This document shows, piece by piece, positions 1 through 13,700 of a stretch of DNA of 64,000 nucleotides; positions within the stretch are counted from its first letter, which is position 1, and each line of letters starts with the position of its first letter. This DNA comes from Siphonodentalium dalli (taxonomy: Eukaryota > Mollusca > Scaphopoda > Gadilida > Siphonodentaliidae), in the NCBI GenBank assembly GCA_032622095.1, contig CP136069.1, positions 39,348,194 through 39,412,193 on the forward strand, written 5' to 3'. The position numbers were made by a program, and so were the translations under genes. The notes below the pieces were generated by a model. The model ran no database searches and was not told the origin of the DNA. It saw only the letters and a program-made list of their open reading frames with translations.

Positions 1-844
1 GTCTTATCGCAAAATAAGTTAGATAAAGTATTGGATATGCACACACAAATGCTGTGTAATATTTCGTCACAAAGAGTTATGTCTTGTATGAGAATTCCTA
101 TGTTCACTGGATATGAAGCTATGTTATTTTATGTCTATGTATAGAAAACAAAAACTGAACTTAGCAAAGCATACACATGTATATTTTCCGCCATGTCGTG
201 TATCGATATAGTGAATGACAAATGGAGCCCTTTTATAATTAATTTTTATCTTCTGCCCATTGTAGCAGATTCCGCGTTATGTTATCGCTATTCGGTGATG
301 CTGTACCTAACATCGAATGTTGCCATTATGTTGGTCCATACATTTTGATAGGACAACATCGGAGTTTATTCCATTATGTGATGGGATTTTTCAGGAATTT
401 GATGTGTTTTCTATGTATTCTATAAGAGAAACATTCTTTGAGAGAATCGGATGAAACTTGCACTCAAAATCGAAAACGATTCGGGTTGATTCAGAGGGGT
501 GAATCGAACATCGCAGTGCCCTACATCAAGGGAAAATAGCACTCGCTATTCCACCCCAAGGCAGCCAATATGTGTTTTGTTTTATATCATATATGCTCAA
601 GCCAACAGTCAACAGGCCAATAAATAGTTCGAAGACTATAGCCCGGACGATTGATCGCAAAATTCTGGCCTTGCACCAACCGTGACGTCAGCAGGTGGGT
701 AATAGTTCAAATACTATAGCTCGGGCGATAGTTCACTTGGTCAAAACTATTCTCTGAAACGAGATGGCGCTTCATCAAATAAAAAACAGTATGACCCTCT
801 GTGAACTCAACATATATGTGTATACTAATAATATTGCTGAAAGA
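1..844. other. Intronic or intergenic DNA, little signal
   Basis: No coding signal. AATAGTTC.AA.ACTATAGC.CGG.CGAT occurs twice (about 625 and 701), a diverged short duplication. Confidence 0.5.
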
Positions 845-946
845 CACAGGTCCCCAGAACAAAAATTTACTCCACCTCCAATAATCCTATAGGATTAAGT
901 ATTATTGGGGGATGGGGTAAATATTTCTTCTGGTGTCCTGTGCTGA
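845..946. repeat. Short fold-back element
   Basis: ACAGGTCCCCAGAACAAAAA and TTCTTCTGGTGTCCTGT pair across CCAATAATCCTATAGGATTA in a hairpin of about 100 bp. Confidence 0.65.
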
Positions 947-1000
947 AAGAATGCTTGCCCACATTTGGTTTGTGGAAAAAAATAATATTTCACCTACCTA

Positions 1001-1211
1001 CAGTAATGCCCTAAGTAATCAACTACTTAACCACAGCAGAATTTTGGGTAACTTTTGAGGATTTAGTCGGAAATATGTCTTGTTGCCATTCATCGGAAAG
1101 CTCCCCGAGAGCTTTCCAATGAATGGCAACTAGCCATATTTCCGACTATATCCTCAAAAGTTACCCATAATTCTGCTGTGGTTAAGGAGTCGATTACTTA
1201 GGGCATTACTG
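1001..1211. mobile_element. Fold-back MITE, family 1 (TA-flanked)
   Basis: Begins CAGTAATGCCCTAAGTAATC and ends in its complement, flanked by TA. The two halves pair almost base for base through CAGGATTTAGTCGGAAATATG-type sequence into one long hairpin. A Tc1/mariner-type TA duplication is likely. Confidence 0.85.
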
Positions 1212-1579
1212 TACCTTTATAAAATCTAGCTGTTATTTGAGTGATTGGCACTAGAATTTTAGGAATATTGTAAGCAATCATGAATTATGGCCATTAAAAT
1301 TGATGACATATTCGATTTTCAATGTTGTTCCCCTTGTATAGTATTATGTCAATAAAAATGATTTGTTAAACTTTCTGTCTTGAAGTCACATTCTTTAAGA
1401 TTTTGAATTTTTTGTTTCGCTAGCTTTATTAACAAGTTCCTGTGGACTCCACAAATTGTTTATACTCAAAAGCTTGCATCTGATTTCATGGTCATTTAAG
1501 TTGATTTACATACTATTTTCTTCTCTTTTGGCAGTCGGCTTCAATGCAGCATGTTTCATATCTGTTATTCCCATTTCAG

Positions 1580-1705
1580 CTCCCGATCTACACAGCCCCG
1601 TGCAATAGGAGTAATTTTGAGTTTGTGGAGGAGAACATTGGCTCATACAGAAAAGGGATATCGTCAGTGCGACAGTCTGTTTGGGGATACTTAGACTCTA
1701 TTAAG
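1580..1705 (+). CDS. MIC26/27-like exon (first in window)
   Basis: The exon follows a pyrimidine-rich acceptor ending ATTTCAG and ends AAG before GTAACA. Its 126 nt encode 42 residues in phase 0, LPIYTAPCNRSNFEF through WGYLDSIK. This is the region ahead of the membrane helices and corresponds to the soluble segment near the family's N-terminal conserved block. Confidence 0.85.
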
Positions 1706-4700
1706 GTAACATACTAGTATACCATACTCGGATTTAAATTTGCATGGTATTAACTTTCGCTCACTTCAAATTTGCGCACCCAAACACACGAATTCAAAAC
1801 TGACAAAAATATTCTGCAAAACTTGCATGATATGTACATGTAGTTTAGTTACAATTCTTAATTGTTCTTGATTGTATATTTTAAGACCATCATTGTATAA
1901 ATAGTGCAGCGCACAGAATGTAACTTTTAGTTATTTAGCTGGGAATATATTGTAATTCTATTACACTAATTGGTCCAATAATAATTATGTATTTCGATAT
2001 ATAGTTATGGGCTTCAATGACATGGCATCTAACTAATGTTGACCGCAATGGCCATCTTTATCTTTTGTTCGCTGTATTCTTTTAGTACTATCATACTATT
2101 TTTCACTCAGTTTTAAATTCGCGCACTAATAGGAGCGCGAAAAATAGTACTGCATGTATTTAAATATGATTAAGGTATCCTAGATGCAACAGTTACAGAT
2201 TGGAGACAATTAGACTTATTATACCAACAAGTACAGTTAACCTCTCAATGGAAATATGGACTTCTACTCATGACATATTTCATCAATAATGAACTACTAT
2301 TAGGTTGTCAAGAAACTTTCATATGGTTTGCACTGCAAATAATTTATTATCTTTACTTCAAGCTTCTCAAACTTTCTAAATCATTTGAACTGAATACATA
2401 TTTCGAATTTTGCATTTTATTTGAAATAATGCTTTACATACTAGTGCAAGCCTTGAAATAGTGTGTCTGTCATTTGCAAAATGAGATCCCCAGAGGGCGA
2501 ATTTAGTGATGCTATCCTGCACAGCGGGCTATCATGACCAAATTCACCATCTGGGGACCTCATTATGCTTAGACCTCATCTTCTGGGGAAGTATCTATAG
2601 TTTCAAATTAACATTGTTTTAGTTACTTTTTCCCTTCTGTTCAGTTTCTGTATCCCCTAATTTGCAGAAGATAAAATGCATAATAGAGGTGACTAATGGT
2701 TGAACATCATCAACTTCAACTGGGAAACTTCAATCTGATCCTATGTCTTCCATAGCAGTTGAGGCCTAAGCAGAATGAGGTCCCCAGAGGGTGAATTTGG
2801 TGATGCTAGCATGCAGTGCAGGATAGCATTACTAAATCACCCTCTAGGGACCTCATGGGGACCATAGGATATCATGGGGACCATAGCAGAAATAAGTCAT
2901 ATGACTTTCAGTGTCATCCCCGGCATCCAAATGTCGCTTTTCAAAATTTATTATATATTTGCAAATTTATATTTCTGATTGATATTGAATAGAAATTTAT
3001 TTAAAATTTTCGACTAGATGAATTTTTTCCTAAAAACTATTTTTGGTTTTACCTACATTTTCATATACTATCAATGTATAAGGTACAGTGTAAATTAGTT
3101 TCTATCTGGGCTCATCATCTGTATATGAGTAATCCTTTCTGTTCAGTTTGCAGAATTGTTCAGTTTATAATTACACCTATGTAACATTCATTTGCTCTGA
3201 GGCTTAAAGGGACAGGCGGCCTTCGTTGTACTGTAGGTTATAATTTAGAAATAACATTTATCAAATTCTGATAATTTCGCCAAGAATATACTAATAGTAT
3301 AGCACAATGATGATATGGATGGGATATTATTCACAAAATAGGCTTTGTGTCAGAGAAAATGCAGGTCGAGTGTTGTTTAGTTTCTTGCAAAAAGCACAGT
3401 GAATTGTTTATAATCAATAGTCATGATATTACGTCATTTCATTACTAGTATTTAGATTCGCGTGCATTATACGTCGGTTGCAAAACCCCTAATTTGGTGC
3501 ATCTGCAACTTACAACTCACAATACTATCATTGTAAATTCCTTATTTGGTATGTGACATAATTACCATAGGTTAGGAGAAAATACTTATTAGATTGAAAA
3601 ATAATCATATTGATATTCATATTTCATGAAGTAACATGGATTAGCTGGATTTTGAACTGACAGCGGGTAGAATGGGTCGATTAAAATATAATTTGGTGTG
3701 ATTTTTATGTGATTGTTGATGGAGCCAATAATTTGATCTTTCGCCTTCCACAACGCAACGGAACATTTTCATTGACGATCCGGTAGTTCCGACTGTTTGT
3801 CTATGACATACATAACATCCGCTCCATATAAACAAATGGTTCTGTAATGTTTTTGATGTTTGTTTACATAACAAAGCATACAAACGTGACAATAACATGC
3901 AATATTTATGATTGGTATAAGAACAAAATCTGTCTATTGTATAATATTCTTTCTGTTTATCATGGTTTTAGCGGATGTGACTATTTTAACAGCAATATCC
4001 ACACTGAAGGTCACCCGTATCTTTAATTATTTGCACTGAAGGTAAAATAAGGAATAAATGTAAAAGGATTTGCATATCTATTGAACATTCGCTCGGTCTT
4101 TGTATTGCTTTGCATTGATTTTGCAGGAAACAACAGACCTGGTGAAGGATAAATATGGAGTTGCCAAAGCTCATACAGCAGGTCTGTACATTTAAGATAT
4201 AGACAGATTGACAGAACACGATGCACATCTTATTCAGGAATCTTTTATCAAATCAGTTGCAGATGGTGCAAGTATATATTTCACAAAAACGGAGCTTGAA
4301 TGAAATATGATTATGCACAGTCTGCACCGCGTTTGATAAAATATTCCAGATTATGATGCAAACTGTGATGTGTATTGATTCCACACCCTTGTGTCAGATA
4401 AGTTTAATTGATGACAGTGACTACCATTGATATTATAACTACCTTTATTGTGAATTAGGTCTGATGAAAAAATGGTAATTATCTGGAGCGGATGTTATGT
4501 ATGTCATCGTTCTTGGCAAAAATGTCAACTTGAAGTAGTTCTGGCCAAGCCTGAGTTTAGAGTGCCTGTCATTTGCAGAATGAGGTCCCCAGAGGTTGAA
4601 TTTAGTGATGCTAACCCGCATAGCGGGCTAGCATCAGTAAATTCACCCTCTGGGGACCTCATTTTGCTTAGGCCTCATCTTCTCTGGAACGTTTCTTTAT

Positions 4701-7700
4701 TGTCAAATTTCTGTACAACCTTATTCACATAGATTCTATTTCTGTTTTAGGTTAGTTTCTCTATATCCCCTAATAGGCAGATGACACATTGCATAATAAT
4801 GGAGGTTCCCAATAGGTGTACATCACAATATTCACCATTTTGGAACTTCAATCTGAGTCTGTGTCCCCCATAGCAGATGAGGTCATGCAGAATGAGGTCC
4901 TCAGATGGTGAATTTAGTGATGCTAGCCCGCTGTGTGGGATAGCATCACTAAATTCACCCTCTGAGGACCTTATTCTGCAAATGACAGGCACACTAAACT
5001 CAGGCTTGGTTCCGGCTTGTATTCCACTTGTGGTAAACAACAATATGTTGGGATTCCATGGAATATGTGTGCTTCATTACAACGGGTTTGGAATAAACAC
5101 TCATTGTTGTATTCCTAGTGAGTACACTGGCTCCCTGCACCCCCCCCCCCCCCCACCAACTGGCTCAGTTGGTAAGGTACATGGTGCATTATGCTGACAT
5201 AAGTGATGGCAAAGTTGGTTCGAATTCATATAAGTGCAGATTTGTCATCCACACACAGTAAAGGTAACCTGTTTTCATGCATCTGGGCTAATCAGTTGCT
5301 TTCCAGTGGATGGTGGCAGGGAAAAATCCAGAATTTTTTTGTGGGCTCCCTGTTTTCCAGATGAGAATATTCCTGTATAATTTGTGATGACATAATTTTT
5401 TTCGGATAGGACAAATGAACATACAACTATTGGCGAAAATAAATTGTAAATGGCGAAAAAAAATGACCAAATGGCGAAAAAAATGGCTAAATTAATTTCT
5501 TCTCAAATATGTCCATCTGGACATGGTGGCAATTATAAACACACCAGCACTCATCGGTCTAATAACATCACGCGCAGCTGATATCCGTACAACAAAAGCG
5601 TTGCCACCTCGTGTATGTTACATGATCTGATGTGCTTGGAGCAATTAGTAATAGGTGTACATTGGTGTTGATTTCATGCACTGTCAATGGCAGACGCTTT
5701 GTGTTGTAATAAACGCAACTTTTGAGTGGGATAAGGGTAAGATGCTTAATCACTTTAAGTGAAGGAGGTTAAAGGTGGCTAAAGTAAATTCAAAGTGGCT
5801 AAAAAAAATTAGCATTTGGCTAAAATAATGGCTAACTGGATTTCTGGGCCAGCGTGAACACTGCCTATGGCGACTGAAAGGCAAAAAAACGACAACAAAC
5901 AATGACTCAAGTCTGCAAATAGAATGACACACAGCGGGCTAGCATCACCAAATTCACCCTCTGGGGACCTCAGTCTGCTTAGGCCTCATCTTCTGGGAAG
6001 TATCTATAGTCTCATATTAACATTGTTGTAGTTACTTTTTCCCTTCTGGGAAGTTTCTAATATCATCTAATTTGCAGAAGATATAATGCATAATCAAGGC
6101 AACTAATGGGTGAACATTACCAACTTTAACTGGGGAACTTCAATCTGATCCTTGGTTTCCCATAGCAGTTGAGGCCTATTATATAAGAATGTCAGCTAAC
6201 TGGGACCTTGGCTAACTGGGACCTTGGGCTAACTGGGACCTTGGCTAACTGGGACCATGACCAACTGGGACCTTGGCTAACTGGGACCTTTGGCTAACTG
6301 GGACCTTGGTTATATTTATTAAATATATTAGTAGAATAGAACATTGATAATAGAATATTGTTGGTTTTATTTATGTTATTGCTTCAAAAATGTTTTAGAT
6401 TTGTTTCAACCTGACTTAATAAAAAAAAATGAAAAAAAATATATTGTCAATCTATAAAACTGAAGGTCACTATTTTAATTTCTCATTTGTATCTTATTTG
6501 TATCTTATATATTTCTATGAATGTTTATTGTTAATAAAGTCAATAAAGTGATGGTTATTATGGGCATTCATAGTTAAGATGCAATAAAGTGATTGTTACT
6601 CATGGCATTCACAGTGAAGGTGTGAGTTTGTTTTGAAAGCGATTGTTGTTTTAATCAGTTGGTCCATTTGATCTTTTGATCTAATCATTGTCAGCTTACT
6701 TGTGTTCACTTGTAACAACTGACCAGTCATCAGTAGTGAGTGTATTTATCAGTAAAGACAACATATGGACAGCTATATAGAGGCCAATTTACTGTCAGAC
6801 AGCATATCAGCACAATGTCTTCTGAACCTGATGTAACGTGTATTTCGTGTGGCGATGTGGTTAGACCAAGACAAGAGGTCTTGAATTGTGATGGCTGCTC
6901 CCGATGGCAGCATCGCAAATGTAAGACTGGCATCACCAGAGATGTCTATCGACATGCGGTCCGTGACAGCCTGGACATTCAGTGGTCCTGTCAGCAGTGT
7001 GCCAGACAACAGATATGTACTAATTATGTCATGTCTTAAATAAAAAAATAATACTTTAAATCTTAATAAAAAAATAAATAACAAATAATGTTGAATTTAA
7101 ATGGTCCTGTCAGCAGTTTGCTAATTATGTCATGTCTTAAATAAAAAAAAAAATACTTCAAATCTTAATAAAAAAAAAAAAAAATAATAATGTAGAATTT
7201 AAATGGAATTGGTATGTTCTTATTGACTGTATGTTCTTATCTTTCTTGCCGAATGCTACTAGTCAACAACCAGTTGAGATAAGTTCTATTCAACATAACT
7301 CATGGGGATATCAGCCAACATCCTGAGATCAGAGAACCCCTGGAGAGCACACGGCAATCTATTGATGGGTTCCATGTTGCTAACAGTCTCGACGACAGCC
7401 TTGGAGACCCATTTGACGTGACGAGGGACGTTAGATGCTGAGAACCTGAACCAGTTGAAGACTCCATCTTAGACGGTACCATAACCAGGGATGACATCAA
7501 CAACCTAGAAACAGAGATAACCTACGAAGTTGTCGACAGCGGCTCCCAGAGGGGCGAACGAAAGTTGGTGAGCAGTGACGGATTCACTTTTGTACACAAG
7601 CGCGTCCAGAAGAATGGTACCGTAGAACTGCTCAGAGAATGCGCTCAGTTATTCGCACCAGTTCCAGAACCAGACAGGCGTGACAGAGAATGCACTCAGG

Positions 7701-10700
7701 TATTCTCACCAGTTGAAGAACCAGACATGCGTGACATGGGTGACAGAGAGTAAATACAGCATACCAGTATGAGTATATACATGCAGATACAGTGCTACAG
7801 CCTCCATCGTACAGCAAAACCAGCAGACTTGTACAGTGTTTTTATTGTGTTTTTACTGTTTTGTTTAATGTTATTTATCTAAAATGTTAACATTTCATTT
7901 GTTTTTAACTTTCTCATGACTTAATAAAAATTGATTTTAATGAAATGATTTGAGCCTGACTTGAGGTCCCAGTTAGCCAAGGTCCCAGTTAGCCAAGGTC
8001 CCAGTTAGCTGGATACCTTATATAAAGCAGAATGAGGTTCCCAGAGGGTGAATTTGGTGATGCTAGTCCATTCTGGCAAATGACAGACACATTATTTGCA
8101 GACTTGCACTGACTCCATATAGGTTGTCATTTTGACTAAGTGTTGAAACGATTAGCAAATTTCGTAGTCGACTAATCAGTTAGCCATTAGTTGATTACCC
8201 CTAAGTGAATAAATACATGTAAAATACCATATTGTATGGCTGGATAACAAACATTTGCAAATACTTTTTTGACAACGCCGATTGCATGTATACGGATCTG
8301 TTTTCCAAATAAAATAAAGCTTTTCAAATAGTCGAATCCCACCCAATCCCCCCCAAAAAAAATCTAAAAATTTACATTTGTTTTCACATAACGTTTCCTA
8401 GAAATATATCATCCAAAGTATCTTCATAACTTTGATTCTGTTAAGTGCCATCTGTTTGTTGACATGCCATTAACGATAAACGCGCACAGCTGACAAAAAG
8501 AAGATCAGTTATTCACCGATGTAAACAAAGTCTACTTTCCTTTTCGTTATTTTGCTAACCGCACAAAATGGCGGCGACATGGGAATTCCCACGCTATCGC
8601 AACCTCGTGTTCACAGGTTGATTCTTGAATGACAAGTCTTTTATCATCCATATACATGTAGATACCGCACATGCTTGGAAACACTGCACCAGAACATTCA
8701 TTCAATTTCATTGTGAGCGCTTGTATATGAATACAGTTATGCTCGAAATTAATTGATGTTTGGGATTAATTATAAATGACGACGGTGCGAATCAGTTTTT
8801 GTGAACGCCCTTTGCATGAATCGTCACACAAATTTATTTTGTGATTTTAAGGCCCGCGCCCGCACAGTATATCATCAAAGAAATGATAACAAGATATATT
8901 TTGGCGAAAATGTATCTATAGTTTAACACTTTCCCTTTCATTACCTAGCGTCTTGTACCATCTGCAATGTAACAATTTACATAACTAAGAAACGGCACTG
9001 TCCACGCATGTTTGCCAACACAATCTGACTAATCGACTAGTAGTTTTATAATCGACTACAAGCACTAATTGCATCGACGTTGATTAGTCGACTAATCGTT
9101 TACACACTATTTTGACTATCCTAGAGAAAATAGATTTCCATCGGATATTATTACTCCATTTAAAATATAACTTTTGGTATATATGTCTCTAGACTATATT
9201 CAACAAAGTCTAAACATTTTCTGGATTTATCTAGATTGACTGCCTGAATGTCACATTTACAAAAGATGCATAATCCGAATTAAGGCTCCGAAATTACTAT
9301 TTCTTTCGCTTCGGGGGTAAAAAATATTGATTCGAGGAAATTTTCATAATTTGGTAACTGTTATTTCTAAATTATAAAATAGACTGACTTTGTTCTTATT
9401 ATCATTATTTATAAATCTCCAATAATGATATTTTGCATGCCAAAGCCATTGTTATATAAACATCACTGTTACAGTTGAATTACTGACACTGAAGTTGTAA
9501 TTGGAGAACTATCAATAATGCCCCAAGTAATCGACTCCTTAACCAAAGCAGCATTATGGGTAACTTTTCAGGATTTAGTCGGAAATATGGCTTGTTGCCA
9601 TTCATCGGAAAGCTCTCGGGGAGAGCTTTCCGATGAATGGCAACAAGCCATATTTTCGACTAAATCCTGAAAAGTTACCCATAATTCTGCTGTGGTTAAG
9701 GAGTCGATTACTTAGGGCATTACTGTATAAATAATGAATATAAGAACAAATTTATCTATTTCCCCATGATCTTTGTGGTGATGTTTTACAAGCTTTATAT
9801 TTTTTACACATTTACCCACTGCGAGTGCCTTGTTAAGACAGTAATTACAGTAATGCTCTAAGTAATTGACTTCTTAACCACAGCAGAATTATGGGTAACT
9901 TTTCAGGATTTAGTCGGAAATATGGCTTGTTGCCATTCATCTGAAAGCTCTCGAGTCGATTACTTAGAGCATTACTGTAGGTTGTTTTTTATTCGCTGTA
10001 TGTGCATTGTGTTTATGTTACATGTTACATGTTTGATTTGGAATCAAATATTGTTTACACTAACTATATTCCACAGACGCACTAGATTACATACAGAATG
10101 ATCCTGGTGTATTGCCTCGAGCTTGTCTGATTACTGTCGCTGGTCTTGGCGGCATCATCGCTGGCTATAAAGGTCAGTGATGCTTATTATACACCCGACC
10201 CTCCAATGTTATGGCCCTTTGCTGGACTTGGTGTAAAACGCATTCATAACAAACATTATGCTGTGGATGTCTTTATTATTGGATTTCGTTTTCCTTTGAT
10301 ATGGTGATGTCACAGGTTGGAGGAAATGATATCCACATACTACGGGTTTTGTCCATTAATTTTTACCAGAGTTACTGCCCTTGTGTGACTTGGAAATTTG
10401 TGAATTTTGTTACGAAAGATCATTTCAGATTGTAACTTGGGTGTTAATTATCGGATTTCCTTGTCCTTTGTTTGACTTGAAAATTTGTGAACTGAGGATT
10501 TGTAGGTATATAGTGGAGACGTTCGTGTATCATAGTGCATGTTTTGTCTGCACTTTTTTCCAGAGTTATGGCACTTTGCCAGAGATATGACCCACTATTA
10601 GTTCATTTTCTCTCTAAATATAGCCAATATTGAGCGAACAGTTGTGGGCATTGGCCAACACTTGTGTTGCCCTTGTTGATATCAGTCGATTTACTCTTTC

Positions 10701-13700
10701 TTTACTTAAATGGATTTTCCCACCCAGTTAAAAAGTATATATTGGAATGGTCTATTATTCATTTGGAGGGATGTTAAGGATAGGCCATTTTTTTAACTTA
10801 TTATCTGAACATTTTCTAAGGGAACTACTCATCGATGAGTATTAGTATAGAAATGGTTAATAACCTTATCATGAGCCCCATCAGTGGGTATACTGGAATC
10901 AGCTTGTTCGTGCAACGATTGTGGATGAAACATTGTCCGAGCTTGTATTCCTACATCATTATTACACCCCCACTCTAAAGATGGGGGGGGGGTATACTGG
11001 ATTACATGGGTCTGTCCGTGTGTTTGTGTCCATGCATCCGTAGTTGAAAATATCTCAGACATGGGTTGTCATATCTGAATTATACTTGATATTGAGGTTA
11101 GCCAACAGGCGGCATTTCAAAAGAAGGGACAATGTCACTTTTTTTGCATTTTCTATTCTAGAGTAATTCTTCTTTGTTTATTTGGAAATAATGTTTTTTG
11201 TTGTCTGTCTGCTCAGAAATCTCAGCCATTGTTTTATCGGATCTCAATGGTATTTTGTGTGGAGTTTGGCAATATGCAGGGTTTCCGCTATACCGGCATA
11301 GGCTCCGCTCCGTCAAACGGTCGGACCCCTCAACCCTCATCTAATCTAATGGTTTGTGCAAATGCATGTACATGTAAAGACAAACATTTATTTCATAAGT
11401 TTGTAACAAGAAAGTCATTGTATTTTGTAAGTCTTGTTTTCGTCAAGGCCGATATTTTGTTGATGCCGGTGTGATCTATTGTCTATCCTGATTGGATAAA
11501 AAAAACTTGCAGAAATAGCGAGTATATTCAGGAAATCAATATACGAATATGATCTTTAACTTCAGAATTCAGAGTATTCATACCGCTAGTTTATTTCTTA
11601 AGATGAATTATGAGAAAGACGTGTCATCAAAACCAACCATGGTCGGCCCTCCTATCCATCCTATCCCAGGTCCTACGGACCCTACATTTCTACCCTAGCA
11701 GCAACCCTGCCATATGGTGTGCTTTCAAATGCTATCACTATCGTTTTTGTAGGAGGAATTATTAGGAAGGCATTTTATGGCAGCCTGGCGATTGGGGCCT
11801 CAGCAGCAATATGTTATCCAAACCAAGCTATAGCAATCTCCAAAGATGCGTTCAACTCTTCTTTAGAATATGCTAAAGAATTCTATCCACGTAAGTCACT
11901 ACATATATAATTATCCAAAATATTTTGTACATAGTATTCGCTTTTGATTTCTTTTTCTCGTATCGAAATAGGTCGATAAATACATCAACTACTTTTCTGT
12001 GAGCATTATTTGTCCCAGAAAGATGCATTGAAGTCATTAAAAATACAACTTAGAACACAATTATGGGTCCCTATCAAATATTGCGACATTCGTATTCATT
12101 GCAGTTCTGGAATCGGAAACTGAATAACACGCGACTTCTGTATATGGTACATTGTGTTATCTTAGCATGAAACAATTTAAAAACTTCACACACTGTCTCT
12201 CTCTCTTTGTTTTCATCATCAAAGCTATGTAGTACCATAACATTTCAATTTGCAATTTTATGAGACCACTGTATTAAAACATTTTAACCAACACAAACAA
12301 ATAAAACAATTTCAAACATATCGAAAAATATAAGAATCAAAACACTTATATATCAATGAATTTGTTCGAAAATCTTCTGCGTGTGTATGTTTTGATATAC
12401 CTCTTACCAAATTATGTATACATAATTATACAGTTATACTTCAGTTATATACACATAATTTACATAATTTTTTTGGTTCGATAGAGCCCATGTCGAGTTA
12501 ACTGTGACTAAATCCAGAGCCATCTGAACCGCACTGGGTTATTGCATACCGGTCGCTAGCGTTAGTTACGCTGTCTAATTAACTAACGCTGACGGCCGGT
12601 GCCGGTAATCACAGTGACAACACAGCTCGTATGTTTACCCTTTAAGGCTTGTTATATTAATTAATTTGCAGTCAGCTGCTTAGATATGTCTTCATAAGCA
12701 ATGTATATCACGTTTCAAATTTCATTTTTTTAATTTTAAAATTAAATTAAATTTTTTTTTTTTTACATTTTTAGATCCTCAGTCCAGCCTAATATACACC
12801 ATAAAACTGTCTTTTTCATTGCAAGTTTATAATTTTAAATTTTAAATTCAAAGTTTAACTTTAAAAAAATTTTAATTTAATTTTTATGATTTTTTTAAAA
12901 CCTGAATCTGAAATGATAAATAAACGAAATTCAAATTTTTAAAACCTAACTTACATTTAAAAAGGAAGACAGGTAGCAAGACACTCTTTTTAGGTATGGT
13001 AACTGGTAGCAAACTAATCTTCCGCCTTCCGAGTTTTCTCCGCCTAAACTCAGCTATAATATTTTGGTCGGCATTTATTAACCGACAAAATAGGAACCAA
13101 ACAAATATACCGTGCCAGTATAAGAAGTATTAAATAGTTTGCCGATGACTGTGAATATGCGAACCGCACCCACACCCAGGTCTGGTAAATTGATAATAAA
13201 TCAAAGTTCCCGTGGATATATTTTCGATTGGAAAACGGCTATATGTCGGGAGAATATAGCTCTATAATATCCAATAAATAGAATCATATGCTGTGACTTA
13301 ATATTTCAAGATATAACGGTTTCAAAGTGAAACGTTCTGACAGCCACGCGAGCCTTGTGTATAAGAAGTATTAAATAGTTTGCCGATGACTGTGAATATC
13401 CGAACCGCACCCACACCCAGGTCTGGTAAATTGAAAATGAATCAAAGTTCCCGTGCATATATTTTCGATTGGAAAACGGCTATATGTCGGGAGAATATAG
13501 CTCTATAATATCCAATAAATAGAATCATATGCTGTGACTTAATATTTCAAGATATAACGGTTTCAAAGTGAAACGTTCTGACAGCCACGCGAGCCTTGTG
13601 TATAAGTATTAAATAGTTTGCCGATGACTGAATATCCGAACCGCACCCACACCCAGGTCTGGTAAATTGAAAATAAATCAAAGTTCCCGTGGATATATTT

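Larger units (their letters stand above)
6187..8017 (+). mobile_element. DNA transposon with subterminal repeats, PHD-like and FLYWCH coding remnants
   Basis: The element is flanked by TTATATAA on both sides (6179-6186 and 8018-8025). Its ends are inverted: GAATGTCAGCTAACTGGGACC at the left and the complement of GGTATCCAGCTAACTGGGACC at the right. Inside each end lie tandem copies of GGCTAACTGGGACCTT, six or seven at the left (6195-6310) and three at the right. It carries two coding remnants of a transposase-like protein and sits inside an older double-hairpin element. The 1.83-kb size suggests an internally deleted, non-autonomous copy. The superfamily is uncertain: the domains resemble PHD/FLYWCH proteins joined to MULE transposases, while the duplication is 8 bp. 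Confidence 0.8.
5929..8110. mobile_element. Double-hairpin element, family 2, split by the FLYWCH element
   Basis: The left part starts inside the first palindrome (CACAGCGGGCTAGCATCACC) and runs to CAGTTGAGGCCTATTATATAA. The right part resumes AAGCAGAATGAGGTTCCCAG at 8026 and ends ACAGACACATTATTTGCAG. The two together reconstruct the family layout. Confidence 0.75.

Noticed and set aside
5153-5240. tRNA gene
   Set aside because: A and B boxes are present, but the acceptor stem does not pair and the box spacing is too long. It is better explained as a SINE head.
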